The position numbers and the translations under genes were made by a program. The notes beneath the pieces were generated by a model. The model searched no databases and was not told the DNA's origin. It saw only the letters and a list, made by a program, of their open reading frames with translations. This document shows positions 42,150 through 49,960 of a stretch of 57,195 nucleotides of DNA, one piece after another. Position 1 is the stretch's first letter; the number at the start of each line of letters is the position of its first letter. This DNA is from a virus. The stretch covers positions 1-57,195 of the IMG/VR virus record IMGVR_UViG_3300017527_000961. One strand, 5' to 3'.

Positions 42150-43116
42150 AATCTTTTAGCGCATAGATACGGCGCCCGATCCATTCGACAACGGGGATGG
42201 ACACGGCATTTCCCATCATGCGGTAACGTTGTGTATCGGAACACATCGCCGCCCAATGATCCGGGAATCCTTGCAAGCGTTCGTGTTCGAGTGGCATGAG
42301 TTTTCGGATACCACGTTGCGGCACCACATATAATGCCTCGCTGCCACGTCCACTATCACCCCCGGACGCACGAATCGTATGGATGACATCGGACTTCTTG
42401 TATTTTCCGAATCCGTATGACACAAAGGTTTCATCCGGTCTATTGCGTCCATGCGAATGGGTCAGGGTTGCTGGGGTGTAGTCTGCTCGTTCGCAATGAT
42501 CATCAAGTGACGCTTCAACGCCAAGGGGATTTTCACTCCTCTGCGCTGTGCGCGTCTCAGAATACCGCGACAGGCAGTCGGGCTCAAAAAGTATTTGCGC
42601 GGCGCATCCGTCTCCAAGATGTCCGACAATATAGAGGCGCTTGCGTTGTTGGGCGAGTCCGAAGTTCTGAGAGTCAAAGCACCTCCATGCCACGCGATAC
42701 CCGCATTCAACCAGCCCTGAAATGATGGCGGCAAAGTCAGCCCCTCCATTGGAATACAGTAAATTTTGTACGTTTTCAATAAGTACCCATGCTGAACGCA
42801 ATTCTTCAAAAATTCGGAGCATCGGGAACCAAAGCTGTGAGGATTTTCCAGCCAATCCCTCGCGGCTTCCTCCACATGAAATGTCTGTGCATGGAAATCC
42901 CCCGCAAATAAGGCTAACTGGTGAGAGGTTGTGGTTTCCGCAGTCGATAACATCGTGATATTTTGGCACATCGGGCCAATGCGTTGAGAGCACATCGAGA
43001 CAAAACCGATCTTTCTCAATCTGCCATTTACACGTCATCCCGGCACGCTCCAGCCCAAGATCGAAACCACCGGCTCCGGCGAACACAGAGCCGAATGTAA
43101 ACTCAGCATCTTTCAT
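42127..43116 (-). CDS. DNA cytosine-5 methyltransferase
   Basis: 329 residues from ATG 43116 (MKDAEFTFGSVFAGAGGFDL), preceded by GAGGTGC; the open frame extends to 43194. All key motifs are present: FAGAGGFDLGLE (I), GGFPCTDIS with the catalytic Cys (IV), ENVQNLL (VI), QRKRLYIVG (VIII), a target recognition region, then RLQGFPDHW (IX) and YRMMGNAVSIPVV (X). The product methylates C5 of cytosine in a short site that cannot be read from sequence. No restriction enzyme lies nearby, so it is probably an orphan protective methylase. Confidence 0.93.
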   Translation of the reverse strand: MKDAEFTFGSVFAGAGGFDLGLERAGMTCKWQIEKDRFCLDVLSTHWPDVPKYHDVIDCGNHNLSPVSLICGGFPCTDISCGGSREGLAGKSSQLWFPMLRIFEELRSAWVLIENVQNLLYSNGGADFAAIISGLVECGYRVAWRCFDSQNFGLAQQRKRLYIVGHLGDGCAAQILFEPDCLSRYSETRTAQRSENPLGVEASLDDHCERADYTPATLTHSHGRNRPDETFVSYGFGKYKKSDVIHTIRASGGDSGRGSEALYVVPQRGIRKLMPLEHERLQGFPDHWAAMCSDTQRYRMMGNAVSIPVVEWIGRRIYALKDYELQTMS

Positions 43117-43216
43117 AATAAAAAGCACCTCTGCACACATGTGTCTGCCCGGCAAAAACGACGCATGTGCGCCAAAAAAGAGGCAACGTGTCATGCACGC
43201 AGAAGTGTCTCATATT

Positions 43217-43417
43217 TCAGCCGTTTTTCCTGTTCTTCAGTGACGTAATCTGTGCTGCAGGCACCTTGGCAGCAAGATAAAACGCACGACTATAGATAAT
43301 CTCTTCCGGCTTTGTGACCGCTGAATGTTTCCGGCACGTTTTACAAAACAGCGTCTCCTGTCGAACGATCACGTCCTGACTGCTACAATGTGGGCATGTA
43401 TGTACTTTCAAAGTCAC
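43217..43417 (-). CDS. Small zinc-ribbon protein
   Basis: 66 residues. CPHCSSQDVIVR and CKTCRKH form a four-cysteine ribbon like those at the start of IS1 InsA-type proteins. Its ATG overlaps the HD-GYP stop (ATGA). The C-terminal half is basic. The role is unknown. Confidence 0.6.
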   Translation of the reverse strand: MTLKVHTCPHCSSQDVIVRQETLFCKTCRKHSAVTKPEEIIYSRAFYLAAKVPAAQITSLKNRKNG

Positions 43418-44379
43418 ACCTCTATTGTCAGAAACATGGCAACCACCTGCGGATCAAATAGGATTTCGCATTGTTCTTGCAGATGGTCCCTGACACGTTC
43501 TTCTGACCATGCTTTGCGATACGGACGATCTGAACGCAAGGCGTCCCACACGTCCACGATGGCAAAGATACGGGCTGATTGCGGGATGTTTTCGGCGTGT
43601 AATCCACGCGGGTATCCCGAACCGTCCCAATGCTCGTGATGGCAATAGGGGATGTCCAGTGCCGGTCGGAGATAAGCAATCGATGACAGTAACTCATAGG
43701 CATATACCGGGTGTTTCCGCATAATCGTCCATTCTTCATCGGTTAATGGTCCGGGTTTATGCAAAATGCTATCGGGAATGCCCATCTTTCCAATATCATG
43801 CAAGAGTGCGCCACGATACACATGCGGAAATTCAATTTCCGGAATTCCCATCATACGTGCCAGGGTGAGCGTCATCTGTGTGACCCGCTGACTATGGCCT
43901 TGCGTCTCATTATCGCGTAATTCCAGGGCTAATGACCAGCCTTTTAAGGTATCGTCATAGGCTTTTTCCAGATCGGCACGTTCATTGAGCAACTGACGGT
44001 AGCGGTTGAGTCGCACGATGGTGCGGATACGCATACGTAATTCCACACGGTCAAACGGTTTCGACACAAACTCATCTGCTCCGGCCTCGATACCTTGTAA
44101 GCGAGCATCCCGATTATCCAAAGCTGTCACCATAATTACCGGGACTTCTGCCGAAAAAGGGGAGGCTCGTAACTGTCGGCAGACCTCATATCCGTTCATA
44201 TCCGGCATCATAATGTCTAGTAATACCACATCTATTTGTATCTCTGCTGCTTTTTTCAACGCTTCCTGACCACTCTTCGCAAACACTAAACGGTAGCCTT
44301 CATGAGCTAACAATGCGCCCATCGCGCTGCGGGTGTTGGTGTCATCATCGACTATTAAGATGGTACTTATTTGCTCCAT
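43414..44379 (-). CDS. Response regulator with HD-GYP cyclic-di-GMP phosphodiesterase domain
   Basis: 321 residues. Residues about 7-120 are a receiver domain: ILIVDDDTNTRSA with the acidic pocket, VVLLDIMMPD with the phosphoacceptor Asp, and KPF. Residues about 150-320 are an HD-GYP domain: HDIGKMGIPDSILHKPGPLT, KHP, HHEHWDGSGYP and VDVWDALRSDRPYRKAW. Such proteins hydrolyse cyclic-di-GMP upon phosphorylation. No histidine kinase is adjacent. A whole such regulator inside phage genes is unusual; it could let the phage change host motility or biofilm state, or be recently acquired host DNA. Confidence 0.92.
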   Translation of the reverse strand: MEQISTILIVDDDTNTRSAMGALLAHEGYRLVFAKSGQEALKKAAEIQIDVVLLDIMMPDMNGYEVCRQLRASPFSAEVPVIMVTALDNRDARLQGIEAGADEFVSKPFDRVELRMRIRTIVRLNRYRQLLNERADLEKAYDDTLKGWSLALELRDNETQGHSQRVTQMTLTLARMMGIPEIEFPHVYRGALLHDIGKMGIPDSILHKPGPLTDEEWTIMRKHPVYAYELLSSIAYLRPALDIPYCHHEHWDGSGYPRGLHAENIPQSARIFAIVDVWDALRSDRPYRKAWSEERVRDHLQEQCEILFDPQVVAMFLTIEV

Positions 44380-44735
44380 ATTGCTTTACTTTTATGTCGT
44401 GGTGTATCCTCAAAGCAGGTGGTATGTCGCAGTGTTTGTGGTGTGGTGTATGTGTACCACTCTCCGGTATAGCGTTTTTGCGGATTCGGATACGTATATT
44501 GTCTTTTTTGCCGCATGCACCCGGTAGTAAAGATATTCTCAAGATCCAGAATATCCAGGCGACCCCATCCGTTCGCAGTAATTACCAGAAAGAGCCGCAT
44601 TCGCTGACAGCATGGAAAGAGTCTGATTTTTTTCATTCCGAGCATTGCCCAGTGATCGGCAATTGTGTGTATAGCGCTGGTAATGTCGTCTTTATGAGAT
44701 GTCCCAAGATATACGTTAAAATGGCGTGTTTCCAT
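44367..44735 (-). CDS. Hypothetical protein
   Basis: 122 residues, ATG 44735 with AGGTG upstream, five bases after the ASCH gene's stop; it overlaps the HD-GYP start by 13 bp. Cys- and Arg-rich middle (FPCCQRMRLFLVITANGWGR) and a Tyr/Thr-rich end. Not recognised. Confidence 0.55.
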   Translation of the reverse strand: METRHFNVYLGTSHKDDITSAIHTIADHWAMLGMKKIRLFPCCQRMRLFLVITANGWGRLDILDLENIFTTGCMRQKRQYTYPNPQKRYTGEWYTYTTPQTLRHTTCFEDTPRHKSKAIWSK

Positions 44736-44739
44736 AAAT

Positions 44740-45213
44740 TCACCTATATGTGTTGATAATATCCATCACGCGCCGTGGCAGCGTGACATCAAAGAGTCCG
44801 TATCGTCCGCTGCATCGTGTGAATGGCAGCGGGACCGGATTTCTAAGTTGCCATTGCAGGAGATTCGGGAGCGCCCAGACGTTTTTCGGATCGTGTCCGA
44901 CATCGCGCAATGTCACAATCCCGATGATGCCGCCGTACAGAAAAATATCCTGCACGCTTGCGCGTCCGTGAGCGACCACCCATCGTTCAAGCTCCTGCAC
45001 GCTGATCTGTTTGGTTGACAGGTATTGTTCGAGCCGCGCAAGATCTATTGTACATCGATCTGTTGAAAAATCGACATTCGGCACCTTTCCGGCATGAATC
45101 AACAGCGGGCCTCGATAGTCCGTGTTCCAAGGCCGGTTTTCGACGGTTTTACATCGATCTAGCGGGTAAAACAGCAGCCAGGCATACGGTTGATTAACAC
45201 TGAGTACCTTCAT
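44740..45213 (-). CDS. ASCH-domain protein
   Basis: 157 residues from ATG 45213 (MKVLSVNQPYAWLLFY), with GGAG upstream and ATGA overlap with the previous gene. KTVENRPWNTDYRGPLLIHA is the ASCH signature (beta-barrel related to PUA), including the 'ENRxW...YRGPLLIHA' loop. ASCH proteins bind RNA or modified nucleosides; some cleave or deacetylate them. Phages often encode this family, with unknown role. Confidence 0.85.
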   Translation of the reverse strand: MKVLSVNQPYAWLLFYPLDRCKTVENRPWNTDYRGPLLIHAGKVPNVDFSTDRCTIDLARLEQYLSTKQISVQELERWVVAHGRASVQDIFLYGGIIGIVTLRDVGHDPKNVWALPNLLQWQLRNPVPLPFTRCSGRYGLFDVTLPRRVMDIINTYR

Positions 45214-45806
45214 GCTAAATTCTCCCATGATCTGTGCAGTGTCCAGAAGAGTGTCTGTTCATTTAGACTGGCATAGGCCACTGACAAAATGTTTGTGTGA
45301 AGTGTCTGTAACGTGCTGATACACGTGCATTCTTTATCAGCACCATAGATATTCCGTGTTTCATGTGCATCATCCGGTGGTACGCAGAGGGCGAAAAACA
45401 TGTCGAATGTCACAGGGTTTGCGGTACGTTTCATTTCATCAATTGCGTCCTGATCCACGATAGTTTTCAGAAGGTCTTGTTCTATACCGAGATACAGCCC
45501 GATGTTATAGAGTCCCAACATGCTATATCGACTTGCCATATTCGGCACGCCAAAATAGTTTGGATGATTGAATTTATCCGTGACAATTACGCCTAAGTTC
45601 TGTGCGAGTACCTGTTTAAGCTTGTCATCGCCAACTTCTGTCAACGGATATGGTGCGCGGAGTCCGTACCGTGATGCAGTTCCATAAACTGTACCACTAT
45701 ATTGTGCGGCGATCACATTTGCCGCTGCACTGGCAAATTTATATGGTCCGTCGATCACGACGCTTGGATCGTCATTTCGGCAGATGAAAAATCCGTGTGT
45801 TATCAT
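45210..45806 (-). CDS. Hypothetical protein
   Basis: 198 residues with GAGGAG before ATG 45806. Beta-alpha composition, with a Cys-rich patch (GADKECTCISTLQTLHTNIL). No family recognised. It lies in a run of leftward genes between 47370 and 43217. Confidence 0.55.
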   Translation of the reverse strand: MITHGFFICRNDDPSVVIDGPYKFASAAANVIAAQYSGTVYGTASRYGLRAPYPLTEVGDDKLKQVLAQNLGVIVTDKFNHPNYFGVPNMASRYSMLGLYNIGLYLGIEQDLLKTIVDQDAIDEMKRTANPVTFDMFFALCVPPDDAHETRNIYGADKECTCISTLQTLHTNILSVAYASLNEQTLFWTLHRSWENLA

Positions 45807-45818
45807 AGTATTCTCCTC

Positions 45819-46427
45819 TTAAAAATAGTTCACGTGGTGCAGGTTGTCCACATAGATCCCACCGTTCATTTTGCACAGAACATGTGCGAACTGTGCAACT
45901 TGTGATCGTTCGACTTCGCACTGGAAGCACAGCCCTGTCGTGCCGATCATTCTATCGCTTTTGACCGCCGTGTCAGAATCGGCCATCAGCAGGATAGCTG
46001 TTATAGACTGGGCCGAAGTGTGATCTGGCAGGCAAAGGACCACAGGAATTGTCAGTTCATCCTGAGAAAGCAGATACCGCATAATCTCCTGTTCATCCGT
46101 TATAAGATGTGGTTTTCTGGACGTCTGTGTGGTTGGCGATGTAAAGACGATGCTCGTCATAACATCAACGATTCCGAGGATGCGCTGTATGACGATGGTA
46201 TAGGGATATATTCCATGTGATCTGCACACGGGGCACACCCCGATTTTGAACAGTCGGCTGATCTTCCACTTGTTCGCCTCAGCCAGATCGTAACAGGCCC
46301 CGCGTGTTTTCCCGCTAAACTCCCGAAAAAACTTGCTGTCTCCTACGGCATATACGCCTTCAAGTGCTGTTGTCGTATGCTGGACTCTCGTATTGGCGCA
46401 AAACAGCTCAAGTAAATAGGTATCCAT
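45819..46427 (-). CDS. Hypothetical protein with CPVC
   Basis: 202 residues after AAAGGAGTTT. CPVCRSHG near residue 64 and CFQCEVER near residue 167 could bind metal. Not recognised. It follows nine bases after the small basic gene at 46436. Confidence 0.55.
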   Translation of the reverse strand: MDTYLLELFCANTRVQHTTTALEGVYAVGDSKFFREFSGKTRGACYDLAEANKWKISRLFKIGVCPVCRSHGIYPYTIVIQRILGIVDVMTSIVFTSPTTQTSRKPHLITDEQEIMRYLLSQDELTIPVVLCLPDHTSAQSITAILLMADSDTAVKSDRMIGTTGLCFQCEVERSQVAQFAHVLCKMNGGIYVDNLHHVNYF

Positions 46428-46435
46428 AAACTCCT

Positions 46436-46588
46436 TTACGTCGTCTGTTGTTCGACAGTTTTGAGCAATTTCTCTGTCGTCTGTGATGCCCCCTTGCGAC
46501 GTCCCTTTTTCTTCTTATCGGCGCCGAATTCATTGAGGATGGTTTTTTGTTTGCGTGTCGTCTTTCTTCTACTGAATTGTTTTTTCAT
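46436..46588 (-). CDS. Very small highly basic protein
   Basis: 50 residues (MKKQFSRRKTTRKQKTILNE, then FGADKKKKGRRKGASQTTEK) with AAAAGGAAACATT upstream. More than a third of the residues are Lys or Arg, as in nucleic-acid-binding peptides. No family is recognised. Between 46589 and 46809 only poor short frames occur. Confidence 0.6.
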   Translation of the reverse strand: MKKQFSRRKTTRKQKTILNEFGADKKKKGRRKGASQTTEKLLKTVEQQTT

Positions 46589-46809
46589 AATGTTTCCTTT
46601 TGGGTGTGTTCCGGCGCAACCTATCGAGTAAGCACGCCATCAATATAATTGTCGATGAGCTTTCTGTTGTTTCGCACAAACGCCATTTCACTTGTATGTT
46701 TCGATGCACAGAACATGTTGTACAGGTACTCATCGTTTAGTACTCACATCCTGCGTTCTTCATCGTTCCTTATTCCTTTTGACATTGTTGTTTTTCTCTT
46801 TCCTGAGAG

Positions 46810-47370
46810 TTACACTGGCCACACCGCGCATCTTGGATCGCTGTGTTCTCCACGAATGCGTCCGTAGTCATGTAAGTATTCTTGGATCCACTCTTCGGCA
46901 TCATGGGCACATGAAAAGACGATTGGTTCAATATCTCTTTGTGCGTATTCAAGTTTCAAATATGGGGCCTCTTCTTTCAGTGGATCTTCAAGCGTGTGTT
47001 GAATCACAACGACACATTGATCATCCATTTCGTCCTGATCCACCGCAAAGTCGTCAATTGTAGACAGTTCCCAATAGCAGCGTTCAAGGCAAGGCTCAGC
47101 CTCTCTGTATGACCAGTTTGAAGTGATATAATAAAGTAGCCCATCGTTTTGTAGCCGAAGCTCAGAGGATTCCAGCAGAAAAAACGTCTGGTCCCCGGTT
47201 CCGTCACGTTCTACTGCCACAACATCGTTTGCGCTGATTGTTCTTCCTCCAACAGAAGTATTTACAAGCGGTCTACAGAGAGAAACCGTCTTTGCATCCT
47301 CGGAGAGTCTACGCTGCTTTTTTTCTCGAATTTGCTGTAATGGTTGCGGAGTTCTCATAAGCTCGATCAT
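46810..47370 (-). CDS. Hypothetical acidic protein
   Basis: 186 residues, with AAAGGAGGATGCAAAT before ATG and the promoter 47440-47468 upstream, so it opens the leftward operon. The second half is acidic (DQDEMDDQCVVVIQHTLEDP). Not recognised. Confidence 0.6.
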   Translation of the reverse strand: MIELMRTPQPLQQIREKKQRRLSEDAKTVSLCRPLVNTSVGGRTISANDVVAVERDGTGDQTFFLLESSELRLQNDGLLYYITSNWSYREAEPCLERCYWELSTIDDFAVDQDEMDDQCVVVIQHTLEDPLKEEAPYLKLEYAQRDIEPIVFSCAHDAEEWIQEYLHDYGRIRGEHSDPRCAVWPV

Positions 47371-47439
47371 ATTTGCATCCTCCTTTTTTGGGTTTGCTAG
47401 AAAACAAATTTACCCTTATTATTCTTTGCTAACAAGGAG

Positions 47440-47468
47440 AGTCTAGCAAAGAAAAAAGGCTTTGTCAA
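47440..47468 (-). promoter_or_regulatory. Early-type sigma70 promoter
   Basis: On the minus strand TTGACA (47468-47463), 17-bp spacer ending TTTGC, TAGACT (47445-47440). GTACTTTTTTC precedes it. It closely resembles the promoter at 29263 and shares ACTTTTTTCTTGACAAAGC with 23791. Confidence 0.85.
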
Positions 47469-47553
47469 GAAAAAAGTACATTTTTTCTTAAAAAGATAAA
47501 AATATAGATATAGCGGTAGATAGGGAGAATAAAAGACGAAAATGGACGAGGAT

Positions 47554-47576
47554 GGCGCACGACACTGTCGTGCGCC
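47554..47576. terminator. Near-perfect palindrome, possible terminator
   Basis: GGCGCACGACA and TGTCGTGCGCC flank a single C. It lies 15 bp after the stop of the 485-residue gene; no strong T-run follows on the minus strand. Confidence 0.5.
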
Positions 47577-47590
47577 ACAGACAGAAAAGA

Positions 47591-49048
47591 CTACAGCACC
47601 GATGTAATGAGTGCGAACATCTTTTTATGGGATCCTTCTGGCAGTTTCTTGCTCAGTGCGTCTAAATGTACGTCGATGCTTTTATGAAGATCCTTTCTTG
47701 AAACGATCCCTGTTGTCTCAAGTAAGGTGGCGTATGCATCGAGCAGCATTTGATCGAGCGAAAACATCATCTCTTCGGCTTCACCTTGCTGGAGATGTTC
47801 TTTCCATTGCTCTCCAAGTGCGTTCCACACCATTTCCAGGGCAACGTCCTTGAGATACATCAGGTGCATTTCACTGATGTATTTCTGTGGTCGGCTCAGA
47901 AATGTCAGTGACATTGAGGTTTGTGGCTCTTGTACCTCATCATCCTTCAAAAACGTGCCGGTTGTTGTGTCGTAAGTTAAGCCTGCTTGTTGTGCAATCA
48001 GCACACTGAGGTTGACCGCATCCTGAACGCACTGCTCTAACAACAGGGCCACCTGTTTCTGTGTGTATTCGGCAAGTGCTGACAGAGATCCTGCGAACAG
48101 ATCGGCATCAATCGCGTTGAATGACGACACTTTTGTGCAGACCGCGCTGTCCAACTGTTTGACTTTCATGATCGGCACTTTTGACAGGACTGCTTTGATC
48201 GTCTGAACGACAGTGCCCTCTGAGATTCTGGCGTCCGGATGTATCGTATTGTATGCCGCAAGCCCTTCGATCACCTCAACACGCATGGCCTCTGAGAGAA
48301 ACGTTTTATCAAAAAAGATCCAAGCGTCATGTGACAACGTGACTTCTTCGGTATCGGTATTCTTCTCCTGTGTGTCGGTGAGAACAGTTGGAACGATCCA
48401 TTCATCCACGTCACCGCCTGTTTTCCTGATTTTTCCGTCCTGTACTTCAAATCCAGCACTTACATACGCTGCGATTGTTTTTTCAAACAGCGGTTCTAAT
48501 GCGTGCAGAAGTACGTCTTCAGCAATCCCCTCATGGTTTTCCGACAGATTGATAATCTCACTTGTTGAGATGTGCGTCAAAAGTGCCTTCGGGGTAAAAC
48601 AGATCGCATCGAGTTCTTTGACCGTAAACGTGTCAAGATTCTCAATAGCGGTTTTTAATGCTGTGACATACTCGTCTGATGCATGTATTTTTTCTTTCAG
48701 CGTATCAACTACCGCATTTAACGCCTCTGTGTCCATCAAAGCAGGGAACTCAATTGGCGGTAAGATGGATGCTGCCGGTGTTTTTTTTGCAGCGAGGTAT
48801 GCCACGACCGCCGCCTTGATCTTTGAAACCGGATCCATTTTGTCATTATCTGTCTCTTCAACAGATGCCTCGAAACCGAGAGCATCGAAAGATGCCAATG
48901 CTTCAACAAAAGCGCATTTAATCTCCTCAAGGTTCTCTGTGATTCCACGAGATGATAAGTCAGCAAGAAAGGCAGTCACAATTTGTGGCTCATGGCGTTT
49001 CTTTTGACCTAATGATTGAAAAATCAATCGATGGATATTTTCTTTCAT
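47591..49048 (-). CDS. Hypothetical large helical protein
   Basis: 485 residues with GGGGGATACACC upstream and a good promoter at 49099. Almost wholly helical and acidic, with no Cys-motif or nucleotide-binding motif. No family is recognised. It is transcribed away from the terminase and could be a scaffold-like or internal virion protein, but this is weak. Confidence 0.6.
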   Translation of the reverse strand: MKENIHRLIFQSLGQKKRHEPQIVTAFLADLSSRGITENLEEIKCAFVEALASFDALGFEASVEETDNDKMDPVSKIKAAVVAYLAAKKTPAASILPPIEFPALMDTEALNAVVDTLKEKIHASDEYVTALKTAIENLDTFTVKELDAICFTPKALLTHISTSEIINLSENHEGIAEDVLLHALEPLFEKTIAAYVSAGFEVQDGKIRKTGGDVDEWIVPTVLTDTQEKNTDTEEVTLSHDAWIFFDKTFLSEAMRVEVIEGLAAYNTIHPDARISEGTVVQTIKAVLSKVPIMKVKQLDSAVCTKVSSFNAIDADLFAGSLSALAEYTQKQVALLLEQCVQDAVNLSVLIAQQAGLTYDTTTGTFLKDDEVQEPQTSMSLTFLSRPQKYISEMHLMYLKDVALEMVWNALGEQWKEHLQQGEAEEMMFSLDQMLLDAYATLLETTGIVSRKDLHKSIDVHLDALSKKLPEGSHKKMFALITSVL

Positions 49049-49098
49049 GGTGTATCCCCCTGTATAGAAATATGTGTATATTGTGCTATTCTGACAAA

Positions 49099-49127
49099 AG
49101 TATAGGCAGACATGGAAAAAAAGTCAA
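49099..49127 (-). promoter_or_regulatory. Sigma70-type promoter
   Basis: On the minus strand TTGACT (49127-49122), 17-bp spacer, TATACT (49104-49099). It overlaps the stop of the upstream gene and serves the gene at 49048. Confidence 0.65.
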
Positions 49128-49912
49128 ATTTCTGTGTCTTGCTTTCCACTTCTTGCGGCTACAGATACGTTGACACACATAGAGACATCTTTTAACAATT
49201 CCGGGCACTCGCGATTCAACACAATCGTCAAAATAAGTTCACGTATGAACGTTGGGATCCAATGGAGGCGCACTTCAGGCTGCTGCTGTGATTCCCAATG
49301 CCTAAAGTGGACCAAAAGAGTCTCAATAAAAACTTCGCAGAGTTCTTCATCATCGAGTATTGTCAGCTCGTATGGGTCTTGTACTTCTACCGGGTTTTCT
49401 TCTCGTGTGAGTTCGCGGAGCATTTTTACCGAGGCGATATAATCTTGCGGTCGTAATTCCATGTGCTGTGAGGCCATAATCATTCGGGCCTGGAGCACTT
49501 GCATAAGATCATCTACGGTAGCTTTTTCTGAGAGATCCCTGGCAGACGCCATAAATTCCTCAACCGACACGCTTGTTGGTTTTTGCGAATTTTTTGTACG
49601 TTCTTCGTGTAATTCATGCTGAATGCGCTCAATGCGATCTCGTAACAGTTCGTTTTGTTTGAACTCATCTCTTCTCAAAACTGCATCTTCCTTAGCTTCC
49701 TGTTTTTTCATGACAAGATCATGCGCTTTTTCTTTAAGTGCCAACTCGCGTTCTTTGCGTTCCTCGGCTTGTAACATAAACTTGGCGTGTTGTTTCGTTC
49801 TGAACTGGACTTGATTCAGATTCAGCTTATGTTCCGGATCGTGTTCATCTCTCCACAGGACTTCCTGGGTGTTAAGATCCTCGTCTTTTGGTATTCTAAC
49901 AAATTGCGCCAT
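49124..49912 (-). CDS. Hypothetical coiled-coil protein divergent to terminase
   Basis: 262 residues from ATG 49912 (MAQFVRIPKDEDLNTQEVLW; GAGGAGTGCC upstream); the frame opens at 49969, which would overlap the terminase start. Residues about 45-110 form a long charged coiled coil (RKERELALKEKAHDLVMKKQ). Its place beside TerL suggests a small terminase subunit, but it is on the other strand and lacks a recognised HTH, so this is only possible. Confidence 0.55.
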   Translation of the reverse strand: MAQFVRIPKDEDLNTQEVLWRDEHDPEHKLNLNQVQFRTKQHAKFMLQAEERKERELALKEKAHDLVMKKQEAKEDAVLRRDEFKQNELLRDRIERIQHELHEERTKNSQKPTSVSVEEFMASARDLSEKATVDDLMQVLQARMIMASQHMELRPQDYIASVKMLRELTREENPVEVQDPYELTILDDEELCEVFIETLLVHFRHWESQQQPEVRLHWIPTFIRELILTIVLNRECPELLKDVSMCVNVSVAARSGKQDTEI

Positions 49913-49960
49913 GGCACTCCTCTTCTTGACTTTTCTTCCAATATCGGTATAACTACACGT

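Noticed and set aside
49787-49960. N-terminal extension of the terminase
   Set aside because: It would lie antisense within the divergent gene and over its ribosome binding site; ATG 49961 fits the family better.
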